From assembly GCA_030848545.1 (NCBI GenBank), contig JAVDCA010000031.1, positions 1-64,000 of the forward strand: 64,000 bases of DNA, read 5' to 3'. A program made the position numbers and the translations under genes. The DNA comes from Astrobacterium formosum (lineage in GTDB: Bacteria > Pseudomonadota > Alphaproteobacteria > Rhizobiales > Xanthobacteraceae). Positions 50,410 to 60,091 of this stretch are shown piece after piece (the stretch's first letter is position 1; each line of letters begins with the position of its first letter). The notes under the pieces were generated by a model, which did not search any database, was not told the origin of the DNA, and saw only the letters and a list, made by a program, of their open reading frames with translations.

Positions 50410-51000
50410 TCAATCCGCGGCGCCCTCGCTCGCATCCCTCGCCGCCGGCGCCACCGTGCTGTCGGGGCCGGCGTGCAGGCGTTCGGCCAGGAGGTGCAGG
50501 CCGGCATCGCGAAAGCCCTGGGTCTCGATCTCGTGCACAGTCGCGAGCACGTAGTCGCGGTTGGGGCCGGACTGGCCGTGGCCCTGGCGCACGAGATGGA
50601 GCTGGCGTTCGGGGGCGAGCCGGCCGGCATATTGGGCATGGCCGCGGTCGACCACATAGACCAGCGCGCGCACCCGCCGCCCGGGCGTGCCGTCGAGGAG
50701 GACCGGTCGAAAAGTCTCCCGGTACACCATGGTGGCCTGTTCGCGCCCGCGCAGATACGCGATGGTGTCATGGCGGGCCGCGGCCGCGACCCGGTAGGCG
50801 ATGCCGCGGCAGGCGCCGCCCAGGTCGAGGCCGAGGACGAGGCCGGGCTTTTCCGGCGTGCCGCGGTGCACGAAGGAATACACGCACAGGGCCCGGTGCA
50901 GGCCGTTGAGCCGGGCCGGCACGCGCTCCAGATAGGCAAAACCCGGCCGCCACATCAGCGAGCCGTAGGCGAACACCCAGAGGTCGTCGGCGTCTGACAT
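50410..51000 (-). CDS. ChaC-family gamma-glutamylcyclotransferase
   Basis: A 196-residue enzyme that releases 5-oxoproline from glutathione. V-F-A-Y-G-S-L-M-W-R-P at residues 9-18 is the cyclotransferase binding loop, and G-L-V-L-G-L-D-L-G-G-A-C-R-G-I-A-Y-R-V and G-P-N-R-D-Y-V follow in ChaC order. It is cytoplasmic. It is divergent from the DUF2125 gene. ATG 51000. Confidence 0.9.
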   Translation of the reverse strand: MSDADDLWVFAYGSLMWRPGFAYLERVPARLNGLHRALCVYSFVHRGTPEKPGLVLGLDLGGACRGIAYRVAAAARHDTIAYLRGREQATMVYRETFRPVLLDGTPGRRVRALVYVVDRGHAQYAGRLAPERQLHLVRQGHGQSGPNRDYVLATVHEIETQGFRDAGLHLLAERLHAGPDSTVAPAARDASEGAAD

Positions 51001-51203
51001 TTCGCTCCGTTCAGGGTCGGACGGTCACGGGGCCGCTCCCGGCAGCCTCCGCCACCGTAATGCCGCGTTCGTCGTGCGTGGGTTCTGCGAGCAAATTCAA
51101 TGCCGTTGGGCGCGGAGCGGGCGGCGTCCCGGTGGTTGACACGGGCCGTCCATTCGGCTCGCCTAACAGCGCCCGCCGCCAGGCGCAACCCGGAAGGATC
51201 GCC

Positions 51204-52331
51204 GTGAGAGACGTCCCCTATTCCTATCCGCCCGCCCGCCCTCGCCGCCTGTGGCTCATCCTGCCGGTCGTGACGCTCGTCGTCCTCGCGTTGGCGTGGT
51301 GCGGCTTGTGGTATTTCGCCGCCGGCCAGGCCGAAAGCGAGATCGCGGCATGGCGCGAGGGCGAGGCGCAGCGCGGCCGCGTCATCACCTGCGCCAGCCA
51401 GGAGATCGGCGGATTTCCGTTCCGCATCGAGGTCAGCTGCGCGGAACCGTCGGTCGCGTTCCGCGACCCGCAGCTCCCTGCCCTCAAGGCCAAGAACGCG
51501 CTCGCGGCCGTGCAGATCTATCAGCCGAACCTGCTGATCGCCGAGATCTCCGGCCCGCTTGCGGTCACGCAAGCCTCCGGCACCGCGATCGCCAGCATCG
51601 GCTGGCGCGACGCCCAGGTGAGCGTGCGCGGCCTGATGCCGCCGCCGGAGCGCGTCTCGGCCGTGTTCGACAAGATCACCGCCGACCGCCTCGACGCGGG
51701 CGCGCCTGAGCGCCTCGCCGCCGCCGAGCATCTCGAACTGCACGTTCGCCAGGCGCCGCGCCTGCCGGCGGACCCGCCGGCGTTCGATCTTGGACTGAGG
51801 TTGTCGGGCGCGACCGTACCGCAGGTGCCGCAACTGGCTTCCGCGCCGCTCAACGCCGACATCTCGGCGGTGCTGCGCGGGGTCGACGACCTTTCCCCCA
51901 AGCCGCTGGCGCAGCGGCTGCGCGAATTTCAGGCGGCCGGCGGGCGGCTGGACATCCGCCAGGCGCGCGTCTCCCAGGGCGAGGTGGTGGCGGTCGGCCA
52001 GGGCACGCTCAGGCTCACCGCCGCCGGCCGCCTCGACGGCGAATTGAACCTCACGGTTGCCGGGCTGGACCAGCTCGTAACCGCGCTGGGACTCGACCAG
52101 GCAGTCGCCCGCCAGACCCAAGGGGCCGCCAACCGGCTGGCGCCGGGGCTCAACCTGGAGAAGCTCCTGGGTTCGCGCGGCAACGCGGCGCTGGCCGCCG
52201 CCGGCGTCGCCATGCTGGGCCGCCCGGCCGAACTCGAAGGCCGCAAGGCCGTCACCCTGCCGCTGCGCTTCGCCGACGGGCAGGTGTTCTTCGGACCGCT
52301 CATGGTCGGGCAGATGCAGCCGCTGTTTTGA
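51204..52331 (+). CDS. DUF2125 domain protein, exported/membrane-anchored
   Basis: A 375-residue protein with one N-terminal TM (L-W-L-I-L-P-V-V-T-L-V-V-L-A-L-A-W-C-G-L-W-Y) and an extracytoplasmic DUF2125-type body, with W-Y-F-A-A-G-Q-A-E-S-E-I and the conserved C-A-S-Q-E-I-G-G-F-P-F-R-I-E-V-S-C. It is widespread in Hyphomicrobiales, function unknown. The start is GTG 51204 after GGAAGGATC; the long upstream frame is not used because the TM should be N-terminal. Confidence 0.87.
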   Translation: MRDVPYSYPPARPRRLWLILPVVTLVVLALAWCGLWYFAAGQAESEIAAWREGEAQRGRVITCASQEIGGFPFRIEVSCAEPSVAFRDPQLPALKAKNALAAVQIYQPNLLIAEISGPLAVTQASGTAIASIGWRDAQVSVRGLMPPPERVSAVFDKITADRLDAGAPERLAAAEHLELHVRQAPRLPADPPAFDLGLRLSGATVPQVPQLASAPLNADISAVLRGVDDLSPKPLAQRLREFQAAGGRLDIRQARVSQGEVVAVGQGTLRLTAAGRLDGELNLTVAGLDQLVTALGLDQAVARQTQGAANRLAPGLNLEKLLGSRGNAALAAAGVAMLGRPAELEGRKAVTLPLRFADGQVFFGPLMVGQMQPLF

Positions 52332-52360
52332 GGGGCGAGGCGACGCCGACCTCTCGGTCC

Positions 52361-52446
52361 GTCATGGCCGGGCTTGTCCCGGCCATCCACGTCTTCAGCG
52401 CGGCCGAGGCCCGGACGTAAATGCCCGGGACAAGCCCGGGCATGAC
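52361..52446. repeat. Dispersed GTCATGGCCGGGCTTGTCCC inverted repeat between convergent genes
   Basis: GTCATGGCCGGGCTTGTCCC at 52361 and the near-complement GGGACAAGCCCGGGCATGAC at 52427-52446 pair over 20 bases with two mismatches. It is the only feature between the convergent DUF2125 and TIGR02302 genes and may terminate both. Confidence 0.65.
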
Positions 52447-52475
52447 GAGTCAGCGGATGGCCGCACCGACCGCGC

Positions 52476-55100
52476 TCAATAGTCCTTCAAGAGCCGCTCG
52501 AGATAATCGAGCTCCATCTGCGGCCGGAAACTCTCGCCGAAGCGCTTGCGCAGCTCCTCGAGGATGCGCCGCGCGCGCTGGACGTCGATCTCGCCCGGCA
52601 CCTTGACGGTGGTGTCGTCGCCGTAGTTGCGCCCGCGCAAGGGGCGGCCGAGCGGATCGGTGTCCTGGTCGGCGCGCGCCGGGCCGGTGCGGCCGCCGGG
52701 CTGGCCGGGACCCTGGCCCTGGCCCATCTGCTGTTGCAGTTGCTGCGCCATGCCCTGGGCACCCTTGCGCAGGGCCTCCAGCGCCTTGCCCTGGCTGCCG
52801 ACGGCGCCGTCGGCATTGCCGTCGCCGAGCTTGCCTTCGGCATCCCCCATGGCGTCGCCGGCCTCGCCGAGGGGATCGCCCTGCTGGCCGTCCTGGTTCT
52901 GGCCGAAACCCTTGCGCTTGAGCTCTTCCATCAGCTTCTTGAGCTGGTCGCGCAACGCCCGCTGGTCCTGCTGCAGCTGGCCGAAATCCTGCTCGCCGTC
53001 CTGGCCCTCTTGACCTTCTTGGCCCTGCTGGCCGTCCTGCTGCCCGCGTTGGCCGCGCTGACCCTGCTGGCCGCGCTGGCGACGCTGGTCCTGACCCTGG
53101 CGGAAGGTCTTGTCGCGCAACTGCTGCTGCTTGCGGATCATGTCGCCCAGTTCGTCGAGGGACGACATCAAGTCGTCGTCGCCCTCCTGGCCGGGCCGCG
53201 CCGTCTGCAGGTTTTCCAGCATCTGCTGGAGCTGGTCGAGCATCTGCCGGGCCGCATCCTTGGCGCCCGAGCGCGCCATCTGCTCGAGGCGGTCGAGCAT
53301 GCTCTTCAGATCCTGGGAGCGCAGCTGGCGGGCGGTGTTGCGGTCGAGCGGGCGCGCCTGTTGGGGATTCTTGCGCATCTCTTCGGCGAGCGCCTGCAGG
53401 AACTTGTCGAGCGCGGCGCGCAGCTCGTCCATCAGCTTCTTGATCTCTTCCTCGCCCGCCCCGCGTTCGAGCGCCTGGCGCAGCGCTTCTTGCGCCTGGC
53501 GCAGCCGCGCCTCGGTCTCGGAGACGTCGCCGTCCTCAAGCTGGGTCGCCATCGCCCACAGCCGCTCGACCACGTCGCGCAGATCGTCGTCGCTCTTCGA
53601 TTGCGCCAGCCGCCAGTAGAGGGCCCGCAGGCCGAGGAACACCGACGCCTCGGGGGTGAACTTTTCCGGCGCGATGGTGAGCGCATCGAGCACGATCAGG
53701 GTGCGGTCGCGGGCGTCGGCATCGAGCGCCAGTTCGCGGCGCTGCTCCACCAGGGCACGCGCCACCGGCTTGGTGAAGGTGCGCTCCGGCAACCTGAGCT
53801 CGAACGGCTCGCTCCTGCCTTCGTTGCCGGCCTCGTCGCGGGCAACGAGCGTCAGGGTGACATCGGCGCCCGCCCACGGGTGCTCGGTCACGTCCTTCAT
53901 GGTCGAGCCGATGCCGTTCCTCGTGCGCGACTGCGGCAACACCAGCGGGAATTCGGGCGCCGCGAACAGCGGGCGGCGCGCCTCGGCGGCCGGCTTGAGG
54001 GCGAGCTCGGCGCGGGCGGCGACGACGCCGTAGTCGTCCTCGATCTTGTAGGACAGGAGCAGGGCGCCGCGCGCCTGCGGCTCGGGATCCTTGGTGAGCG
54101 CGATGGCGGGGGCGCGGTCCGGAATGGCATTGAATGCCCATACGATGTCGTCGGGACCGGCGCCGGTGAGCACGGCCGTGCCGCGCGCAGAGATGGTGAA
54201 ACGGTGCTCCTCGGTCCCGGCGGGCGCCTTGGTCCCGGCGGGCGCCTTGGCGGGCTCTTCGGCCGCTGCCGCCAGCCCGCCGGTCACGCGCACCTGGACG
54301 TTCGCCTTGCCGCTGGTGCGCACGATCAGGATGCTGCCGACCGGCACCGACACCGCCGCGGTCGACTGGGCGGCCTCGCCCGGATGCACGCCGGGCAGGA
54401 TGACGGGCGGCCTGCCCGTGTAGGGGGGCGGCGAAATCCAGGCGTCGAGGCGGAAATTGGGCGGAGCCACCGCCCCCTGCCAGTCGAAGGCCGCCGCGAT
54501 ACGACGCGTTCGCTCACCGCCGGCGGCGAAGAAGGTCGCAACCGCAAGCAGCAGCACCAGAGCCCGCAGCGCCATGGGGTCGCGCGCCACCAGCCGCGGC
54601 GCCGGCAGCCCCGCCTTGAGGGTGCGCGCCAGCAGGAGGGCGCGCTCCACATGGGCACGCCACAGCGTCTTCGCCCACAGATCCTCCTGCGTGCCGGCCA
54701 TCTCGTCGCCGATGGCGGTCGCGGGCCGATGCGGCATATGCGAGGTCAGGTCGAGCCGCCGCAGGCCGTCATGATGGCTGGGGAAGCGGACGAACAGCAG
54801 CGGCACGGTGGCGCCCGCCGCCAGCACCGCGAAAGCGAACAGCCCGAAGGCGCGCCCGACCGGCGGCAGCCACAACCACAGCCCCAGCCACGATACGGCG
54901 AGGAAGAGACCCGCCACGGTGGCGATGGAGGCGAGCGCCGGCCACAGGCGCTCCCACAGGATCGCCCACCAGGCCCGTCCCAGCGCGCGCCGCAAAGCGA
55001 CGCCGGCATCGACTGCGGCTTGCTGCCGGGCCGCTTCCTGATCGGGAGTGGGCAGGCTCAAACGGGTCTCCGCGGTTTTTGCACTGCATGAGGGTAACAT
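52476..55100 (-). CDS. TIGR02302/DUF4175-family membrane protein
   Basis: An 874-residue protein. Residues 35-110 hold about two TM helices (A-L-A-S-I-A-T-V-A-G-L-F-L-A-V and L-F-A-F-A-V-L-A-A-G-A-T-V-P-L-L-F), with a third near 185; the middle is a large beta-rich periplasmic region (Y-T-G-R-P-P-V-I-L-P-G). The C-terminal third is helical and becomes extremely Gln/Gly-rich (about residues 690-740, Q-R-R-Q-R-G-Q-Q-G-Q-R-G). It ends with E-L-D-Y-L-E-R-L-L-K-D-Y. It is a conserved alphaproteobacterial protein of unknown function, commonly near lysA and argH as here. ATG 55100. Confidence 0.9.
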   Translation of the reverse strand: MLPSCSAKTAETRLSLPTPDQEAARQQAAVDAGVALRRALGRAWWAILWERLWPALASIATVAGLFLAVSWLGLWLWLPPVGRAFGLFAFAVLAAGATVPLLFVRFPSHHDGLRRLDLTSHMPHRPATAIGDEMAGTQEDLWAKTLWRAHVERALLLARTLKAGLPAPRLVARDPMALRALVLLLAVATFFAAGGERTRRIAAAFDWQGAVAPPNFRLDAWISPPPYTGRPPVILPGVHPGEAAQSTAAVSVPVGSILIVRTSGKANVQVRVTGGLAAAAEEPAKAPAGTKAPAGTEEHRFTISARGTAVLTGAGPDDIVWAFNAIPDRAPAIALTKDPEPQARGALLLSYKIEDDYGVVAARAELALKPAAEARRPLFAAPEFPLVLPQSRTRNGIGSTMKDVTEHPWAGADVTLTLVARDEAGNEGRSEPFELRLPERTFTKPVARALVEQRRELALDADARDRTLIVLDALTIAPEKFTPEASVFLGLRALYWRLAQSKSDDDLRDVVERLWAMATQLEDGDVSETEARLRQAQEALRQALERGAGEEEIKKLMDELRAALDKFLQALAEEMRKNPQQARPLDRNTARQLRSQDLKSMLDRLEQMARSGAKDAARQMLDQLQQMLENLQTARPGQEGDDDLMSSLDELGDMIRKQQQLRDKTFRQGQDQRRQRGQQGQRGQRGQQDGQQGQEGQEGQDGEQDFGQLQQDQRALRDQLKKLMEELKRKGFGQNQDGQQGDPLGEAGDAMGDAEGKLGDGNADGAVGSQGKALEALRKGAQGMAQQLQQQMGQGQGPGQPGGRTGPARADQDTDPLGRPLRGRNYGDDTTVKVPGEIDVQRARRILEELRKRFGESFRPQMELDYLERLLKDY

Positions 55101-55197
55101 GCAGCGTCCAGGCTTCCATTGCCAAAAGGCCTAAATGGGGCCGTGATCACGGAATCTTGCGGGCGCCGGTGCAGGCGAACCGGAGGCGGTCAGAACC

Positions 55198-56463
55198 TCA
55201 CAGCCAGGACGGCAGCCGATCGAGCCCGATCAGGGCGTCGACCTCCATGCGGGGCCGCACCAGGGCCCATTCGTCGCCATTCACCAGCACCTCCGGCACC
55301 AGCGGCCTCGTGTTGTAGGTACCTGCCTGCACGGCCCCATAGGCGCCGGCCGACATGACCGCAACGAGATCGCCGGCCGCGAGTTCCGGCAGCGGCCTGT
55401 TCTGCGCCAGAAAGTCACCCGATTCGCACACCGGCCCGACCACATCGACGCGGTTGCGCGGCGCGCCGGCGGGTGCTTCGCGCACCGGCCGGATCTCGTG
55501 ATGGGCCTCATAAAGGGTCGGGCGGATCAGGTCATTCATGGCGGCGTCGACGATCACGAAGGTCCTGGCCTCGCCGCGCTTCACGTAGATCACGCGCGCG
55601 ACCAGGATGCCGGCATTGCCGACCAGAAGCCGCCCCGGCTCGAACACGAGCGTGCAGCCGAGTTCGCGGGTCGCCCGCTTGACCACGCCGGCATATTCCT
55701 CCGGATGCGGCGGCGGCTCGTTGTCGTCGCGATAGGGAATCCCGAGACCGCCGCCGAGATCCACGTGATCGATGACGTGGCCGTCGGCGCGCAGCGTGCG
55801 CACGAAATCCGACAACAGCGCGAAGGCGTCGTCGAACGGCTGCAGCACGGTGATCTGGCTGCCGATATGCATGTCGACGCCGGTGACGTCGACGCCGTCG
55901 AGCTTGGCGGCGCGGGCATAGACGTCGCGGGCGCGGCTGATCGGAATGCCGAACTTGTTCTCCGCACGGCCGGTGGCGATCTTGGCGTGGGTCTTGGCGT
56001 CGACGTCGGGGTTGACGCGTAGCGAGATGTTGACGCGCCGATCCTTCGCGACCGCGATCGTGGACAGGAGCTCGAGCTCCGGCTCGGACTCCACATTGAC
56101 GCACAGAATGCCGGCTTCGACCGCGGCGGCGAGTTCGGCGGCGGTCTTGCCGACACCGGAGAACATGATCTTGTCCGCCGGCACGCCGGCTTCCTGGGCG
56201 CGCCTGAGCTCGCCGAGCGAGACCACATCGGCGCCGGCGCCGAGCTTGGCGAGCGTGCGGATCACCGCCTGATTGGAGTTCGCCTTCATGGCGTAGCACA
56301 CCAGCGCCGGCACGTCCGCGAAGGCGCCCGCGAACACCCGGTAGTGGCGTGTCAATGTCGCCGTCGAATAGCAATAGAACGGCGTCCCGACCGCCTCCGC
56401 GAGGCTGACGAGATCGACGGCTTCGGCGTGAAGCACGCCGTTGCGATAGGCGAAATGATGCAT
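55198..56463 (-). CDS. lysA: Diaminopimelate decarboxylase LysA
   Basis: A 421-residue PLP enzyme making lysine from meso-diaminopimelate. The PLP lysine lies in C-Y-A-M-K-A-N-S-N. H-I-G-S-Q-I, G-G-G-L-G-I-P-Y, E-P-G-R-L-L-V-G-N-A-G and the catalytic C-E-S-G-D-F-L are all present. ATG 56463 begins M-H-H-F-A-Y, the usual start; upstream frame reading continues through the lipoprotein gene. It is followed by the TIGR02302-type gene. Confidence 0.96.
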   Translation of the reverse strand: MHHFAYRNGVLHAEAVDLVSLAEAVGTPFYCYSTATLTRHYRVFAGAFADVPALVCYAMKANSNQAVIRTLAKLGAGADVVSLGELRRAQEAGVPADKIMFSGVGKTAAELAAAVEAGILCVNVESEPELELLSTIAVAKDRRVNISLRVNPDVDAKTHAKIATGRAENKFGIPISRARDVYARAAKLDGVDVTGVDMHIGSQITVLQPFDDAFALLSDFVRTLRADGHVIDHVDLGGGLGIPYRDDNEPPPHPEEYAGVVKRATRELGCTLVFEPGRLLVGNAGILVARVIYVKRGEARTFVIVDAAMNDLIRPTLYEAHHEIRPVREAPAGAPRNRVDVVGPVCESGDFLAQNRPLPELAAGDLVAVMSAGAYGAVQAGTYNTRPLVPEVLVNGDEWALVRPRMEVDALIGLDRLPSWL

Positions 56464-56492
56464 GGCAGGCCGGGCGGTTGGTCGAGCGGCTT

Positions 56493-56804
56493 CTAGTTCA
56501 GGAGCCAGTCGAGAAAAAAGGTACGGCGGGGGCCGGAAGCCGACGCCGGCGCCTGGGGCGGCGGCGGCTCGGCCGGCCGCCCGAACAGCAGGCCGGGGGT
56601 GAGGTCGGGGGAAGCCGGCGCCGCCGTGGTGGGCGCAACCGTCGTGGGCGCAGCGTCGATGGACGCCGAAGGCGGCGCATCGAGCCCGCTCTTGCGGCCA
56701 CAGCCGGAGACGCCGAGCCCGATCAGCAAGGCTCCGGCAACCGCCAGGCAGGCCCGGCCGTTCATTCCACCACGATGGAACCCACGATCTTTGAAGCGAC
56801 GCAT
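56493..56804 (-). CDS. Small lipoprotein, LptM-like
   Basis: About 103 residues. A lipoprotein signal with lipobox V-S-G-C is followed by G-R-K-S-G-L-D-A-P-P, a form of the C-G-x-K-G-P-L-x-x-P pattern of LptM (YifL), which matures the LPS-export protein LptD. A Pro/Ala-rich tail follows. It sits directly before lysA, its common place in proteobacteria. ATG 56804 is used; ATG 56765 gives a shorter signal of normal length. Both leave the lipobox intact. Confidence 0.8.
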   Translation of the reverse strand: MRRFKDRGFHRGGMNGRACLAVAGALLIGLGVSGCGRKSGLDAPPSASIDAAPTTVAPTTAAPASPDLTPGLLFGRPAEPPPPQAPASASGPRRTFFLDWLLN

Positions 56805-57053
56805 CACGAGTCCATTCCCCAGAAACCGGCGCCACCATAGCAGATGGGACCGCGGCGGCGAAAGGCCGGGGGACGCGCCGGTTCCGCCCGGGTTCCGAAT
56901 CTGCCGGCGATGTGACGTTCCCTCAACAACTTGTGCGACACGATCGAGCGACGGACCTCGCGCGGAACGGGAACGGAGGCTCGCCCGAACGGTTACCTCC
57001 CCGGAGCGACCCGAACAACCGGGTGCCCAAGCGACCTTGAGGAGGCTTCACGA

Positions 57054-57401
57054 ATGACCAAGTTGAAGATGAGCGCCGCCGTCCTGGCGGCCGGCCTGAT
57101 GACCATGGCGGGATCCGCGGTGGCCCAGCAGCAAGTGGCGCCGAAGTCGGGGCCGGACATCAATCAGCCGAAATACGTGCCCGGCAGCGCCGGCGCGCCC
57201 ACGGGTAACACCGGCCACTCCATGGACCCGAGTCGCGGTAGCGGCGTCACGGGCGGCGGCGGTGACAGCGGCTCTGCGTCCGGCACCAGCGGCGCCGGCA
57301 CGGCCGGAAGCGGCGGGACCGGCGGTACGGGCGGCTCGGCTGGCGGTGGAGCCAGCGGCGGCGGTTCGGGCGGCTCCGGCGGCGGCAGCGGCTCCAACTG
57401 A
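57054..57401 (+). CDS. Exported Gly/Ser-rich low-complexity protein
   Basis: A 115-residue protein with a signal peptide (M-S-A-A-V-L-A-A-G-L-M-T-M-A-G-S-A-V-A-Q-Q). After a short linker the rest is Gly, Ser and Thr repeats (G-T-G-G-T-G-G-S-A-G-G-G and G-G-S-G-G-S-G-G-G). No fold is predicted. ATG 57054 follows GAGGAGG; the longer open frame upstream lacks the signal. It is not recognised as a family; surface or periplasmic location is inferred. It converges on argH. Confidence 0.65.
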   Translation: MTKLKMSAAVLAAGLMTMAGSAVAQQQVAPKSGPDINQPKYVPGSAGAPTGNTGHSMDPSRGSGVTGGGGDSGSASGTSGAGTAGSGGTGGTGGSAGGGASGGGSGGSGGGSGSN

Positions 57402-57469
57402 TCAGACAAGTAGCGTTCCGAAGTGAACAAATGCCGGCGGCACTGTCGCCGGCGTTTGCTTGTCGCGAA

Positions 57470-58852
57470 TCACTTCCCCAGGCGACGGAGCCACTTGGCG
57501 GCCTGACGGGCGACGTTGCGCGGCGCGGTGCCGCCGAAGCTGGTGCGGCTCTTAACCGATTGCGCCACCGACAGGACCTTGAAGACCTCCTTGGTGATGC
57601 GCGGCTCGATCTCCTGCATGGCGGCGAGCGGCAGCGCGTCGAGGGCAAGGCCGCGCTTTTCCGCCGCGGCCACGATGCGGCCGGTGACGTGATGGGCTTC
57701 CCGGAACGGCATCTTGAGCGTGCGCACCAGCCAGTCGGCGAGATCGGTCGCGGTCGAGAAGCCTAGGCCCGCCGCCGCCGCCATGCGCTCGACATCGGGC
57801 GTCATGTCGCGCACCATGCCGGTCATGGCGGCCAGACACAGCGACAAGGCTTCGAACGCCGCCATGGCGCCTTCCTTGTCCTCCTGCATGTCCTTCTGGT
57901 AGGCGAGCGGCAATCCCTTCATCACCATCAGGAGCCCATCGAGGGCGCCGACGATGCGGCCGGTCTTGGCCCGCACCAGTTCGGCGGCGTCGGGATTGCG
58001 CTTCTGCGGCATGATCGACGAGCCGGTGGTGAACTTGTCGGAGAGCTTGAGGAAGCCGACCAGCGGCGACGTCCAGATGACGATTTCCTCGGCGAAGCGG
58101 GACAGATGCACGGCCGCGATGGCCGCCGCCGACAAGGTTTCGAGGACGAAGTCGCGGTCCGACACCGCATCGAGCGAGTTGGCAGCCGGGCGGTCGAACC
58201 CGAGTGTGGCGGCGGTGCGCTCGCGATCGAGTGGGAACGACGTGCCGGCGAGCGCCGCGGCCCCGAGCGGACATTCGTTGAGGCGCTTGCGTGCATCGGC
58301 GAAGCGGCCGCGGTCGCGCGCCGCCATCTCCACATAGGCGAGCAGATGATGGCCGAAGGTCACCGGCTGCGCGGTCTGCAGATGGGTGAAGCCCGGCATG
58401 ACGGTGGCGGCGTGTTCGGCCGCCTTGTCGGCGAGCGCGCGCTGGTAGTCGGCGAACTGATCGTCGAGGGCGTCGACGGTGTCGCGCACCCACAACTTGA
58501 AATCGGTCGCCACCTGGTCGTTGCGCGAACGGGCGGTGTGCAGCCGGCCGGCCGCCGGGCCGATCAGGTCGGCGAGGCGGGACTCCACGTTCATGTGGAT
58601 GTCCTCGAGGGCAGCCTTGAACTCGAAGCGGCCGGCTTCGATCTCTGACAGGATCGTGTCTAGACCGTGAGTGATCTTTTTCGCATCTTGCGCCGGAATG
58701 ATGCCTTGTTTCGCCAGCATGGCGGCGTGGGCTTTGCTCGCGGCGATGTCCTGGCGGTACAGCTTGCGGTCGACGTCGATCGAGGCATTGATCTGCGCCA
58801 TCACGGCATCGGGTCCGCTGGCGAAGCGTCCGCCCCACATCTTGTTGCTCAT
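57470..58852 (-). CDS. argH: Argininosuccinate lyase
   Basis: A 460-residue enzyme splitting argininosuccinate to arginine and fumarate. The fumarase/aspartase signature [11 protein letters not shown] lies near residue 280. M-W-G-G-R-F at the N-terminus, [13 protein letters not shown] near 105, and the catalytic H in T-H-L-Q-T-A-Q-P are all present. The length is standard. It is divergent from the TlpA-like gene. ATG 58852. Confidence 0.97.
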   Translation of the reverse strand: MSNKMWGGRFASGPDAVMAQINASIDVDRKLYRQDIAASKAHAAMLAKQGIIPAQDAKKITHGLDTILSEIEAGRFEFKAALEDIHMNVESRLADLIGPAAGRLHTARSRNDQVATDFKLWVRDTVDALDDQFADYQRALADKAAEHAATVMPGFTHLQTAQPVTFGHHLLAYVEMAARDRGRFADARKRLNECPLGAAALAGTSFPLDRERTAATLGFDRPAANSLDAVSDRDFVLETLSAAAIAAVHLSRFAEEIVIWTSPLVGFLKLSDKFTTGSSIMPQKRNPDAAELVRAKTGRIVGALDGLLMVMKGLPLAYQKDMQEDKEGAMAAFEALSLCLAAMTGMVRDMTPDVERMAAAAGLGFSTATDLADWLVRTLKMPFREAHHVTGRIVAAAEKRGLALDALPLAAMQEIEPRITKEVFKVLSVAQSVKSRTSFGGTAPRNVARQAAKWLRRLGK

Positions 58853-58890
58853 GACTTGCTGCTCATGACATTTTCACGGCTGGTTCGATT

Positions 58891-59553
58891 ATGACGTCGC
58901 AATCCCAACAACCACGCCGCCACGCCTGGCGCCGTCTCGCCCTGGTGGTGGCGGGGGGAATTGCCGGGGTGGCCGTCGGGCTCGGCGCGGTATACGGGAT
59001 CGCCGGCCTCACGCGCAATGCGGGCGATGACGCCTGTCGGCCGGCACTTGCGGTCGCCCAGCGGCTTAAGCCGCTGGCGAAGGGCGAAGTGGCCGCCGTC
59101 AAGCCGGCCGAACGACCCCTGCGGGTGCCGGCGCTGGCCTTCCAGGATGCCGATGGATCGTCGAAGAGCCTCACCGACTGGCGCGGCCGGGTCACGCTCG
59201 TCAACCTGTGGGCAACCTGGTGCGTGCCCTGCCGTAAGGAAATGCCGGCCCTGGACGAACTCCAGGCCAAGCTCGGCAGCGAGCGCTTCGAAGTGGTGGC
59301 GGTCAATATCGATACCCACAATCCCGACAAGCCGAAGAACTGGTTGCGCGACGCCGGCATTGCCCGCCTGACCTACTTCGCCGACCCCAGCGCGCAGGTA
59401 TTTCGCGACCTCAAGGCGGTCGGCCGCGCCATCGGGATGCCGACCACCCTGCTGGTCGACGCTTCCGGCTGCGAACTCGCCTCCCTGGCCGGCCCGGCCG
59501 AATGGGCAAGCGAGGACGCGCTCGCCCTGGTCCGGGCCGCCCTGGCGCAGTAG
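58891..59553 (+). CDS. tlpA: TlpA-family thiol:disulfide oxidoreductase
   Basis: A 220-residue membrane-anchored thioredoxin. The TM is L-A-L-V-V-A-G-G-I-A-G-V-A-V-G-L-G-A-V-Y-G near 16-36. The redox motif W-C-V-P-C is at 110-114, followed by a proline loop in G-M-P-T-T-L. It faces the periplasm and would reduce proteins such as cytochrome-assembly factors. It lies beside argH, divergent, an arrangement known in Bradyrhizobium relatives, where TlpA is required for cytochrome aa3 assembly. Confidence 0.9.
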   Translation: MTSQSQQPRRHAWRRLALVVAGGIAGVAVGLGAVYGIAGLTRNAGDDACRPALAVAQRLKPLAKGEVAAVKPAERPLRVPALAFQDADGSSKSLTDWRGRVTLVNLWATWCVPCRKEMPALDELQAKLGSERFEVVAVNIDTHNPDKPKNWLRDAGIARLTYFADPSAQVFRDLKAVGRAIGMPTTLLVDASGCELASLAGPAEWASEDALALVRAALAQ

Positions 59554-59796
59554 TGCCTCGCCCCGGTCTCAGGAAAAAGTAACGAATCGGCCTCAAGGTG
59601 GCGGTCTCAGGTGGCCGTCCATGTCCATATCCAGCATTTTCCGCCTATTCCCGGGCCGAGGCTTGGCGGACCAAGCAGAATTGGCGGGCCAAGCAGAAGG
59701 CGTCTGCGGACAGCCCGCTCGCCAGCAATTCCAGCGCGGGTGGCGGCGGCTTCAGCAGAGCCTTCACGTAGCGTCCGGACCTGAAAGCCTGTCCGC

Positions 59797-59997
59797 ATGA
59801 ATCCCGTCTCGATCGCCACCGCCATGCTGGGCACCCAGAGCGCCCAGACCCAGCTCGTCCTCGCCACCAAGATGGCGAAGATGAGCGCACAGTCGGACGC
59901 CGCCATGGCGGCCATGCTCGACGCGGCCGCGCAGAACGCCGCCAGCCTCGCCAACGTGGCCGAAGGCGTCGGCGGCAATCTCGACATCAGCGTTTGA
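59797..59997 (+). CDS. Small YjfB-like putative motility protein
   Basis: A 66-residue protein, M-N-P-V-S-I-A-T-A-M-L-G-T-Q-S-A-Q-T-Q, helical and Ala/Met-rich, ending G-G-N-L-D-I-S-V, which matches the G-x-N-I-D-I end of YjfB-type putative motility proteins. The match is short. No strong ribosome-binding site is seen. The 59554-59796 gap before it is empty; a perfect hairpin follows. Confidence 0.6.
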   Translation: MNPVSIATAMLGTQSAQTQLVLATKMAKMSAQSDAAMAAMLDAAAQNAASLANVAEGVGGNLDISV

Positions 59998-60011
59998 TAC
60001 GGTTTCCAACG

Positions 60012-60060
60012 CCGTCATTCCGGGCTCGCGAGCTTTCAGCTCGCGAGCCCGGAATGACGG
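60012..60060. terminator. Perfect 23-bp inverted repeat with a 3-nt loop
   Basis: The arms at 60012-60034 and 60038-60060 are exact reverse complements of each other, starting CCGTCATTCCGGGCTCG, with TTC between. It lies between the small motility-like gene and the convergent dehydrogenase gene. It belongs to the CATTCCGG dispersed family. A bidirectional terminator is likely. Confidence 0.7.
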
Positions 60061-60091
60061 AGAGTTGAAACAACGGCAGATCGGCCCGCCG

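Noticed and set aside
52734-55091. A Leu/Ala-rich 785-codon frame opposite the TIGR02302-type gene
   Set aside because: Its Leu-rich look comes from reading Gln-rich codons on the other strand; no start signal or family match.
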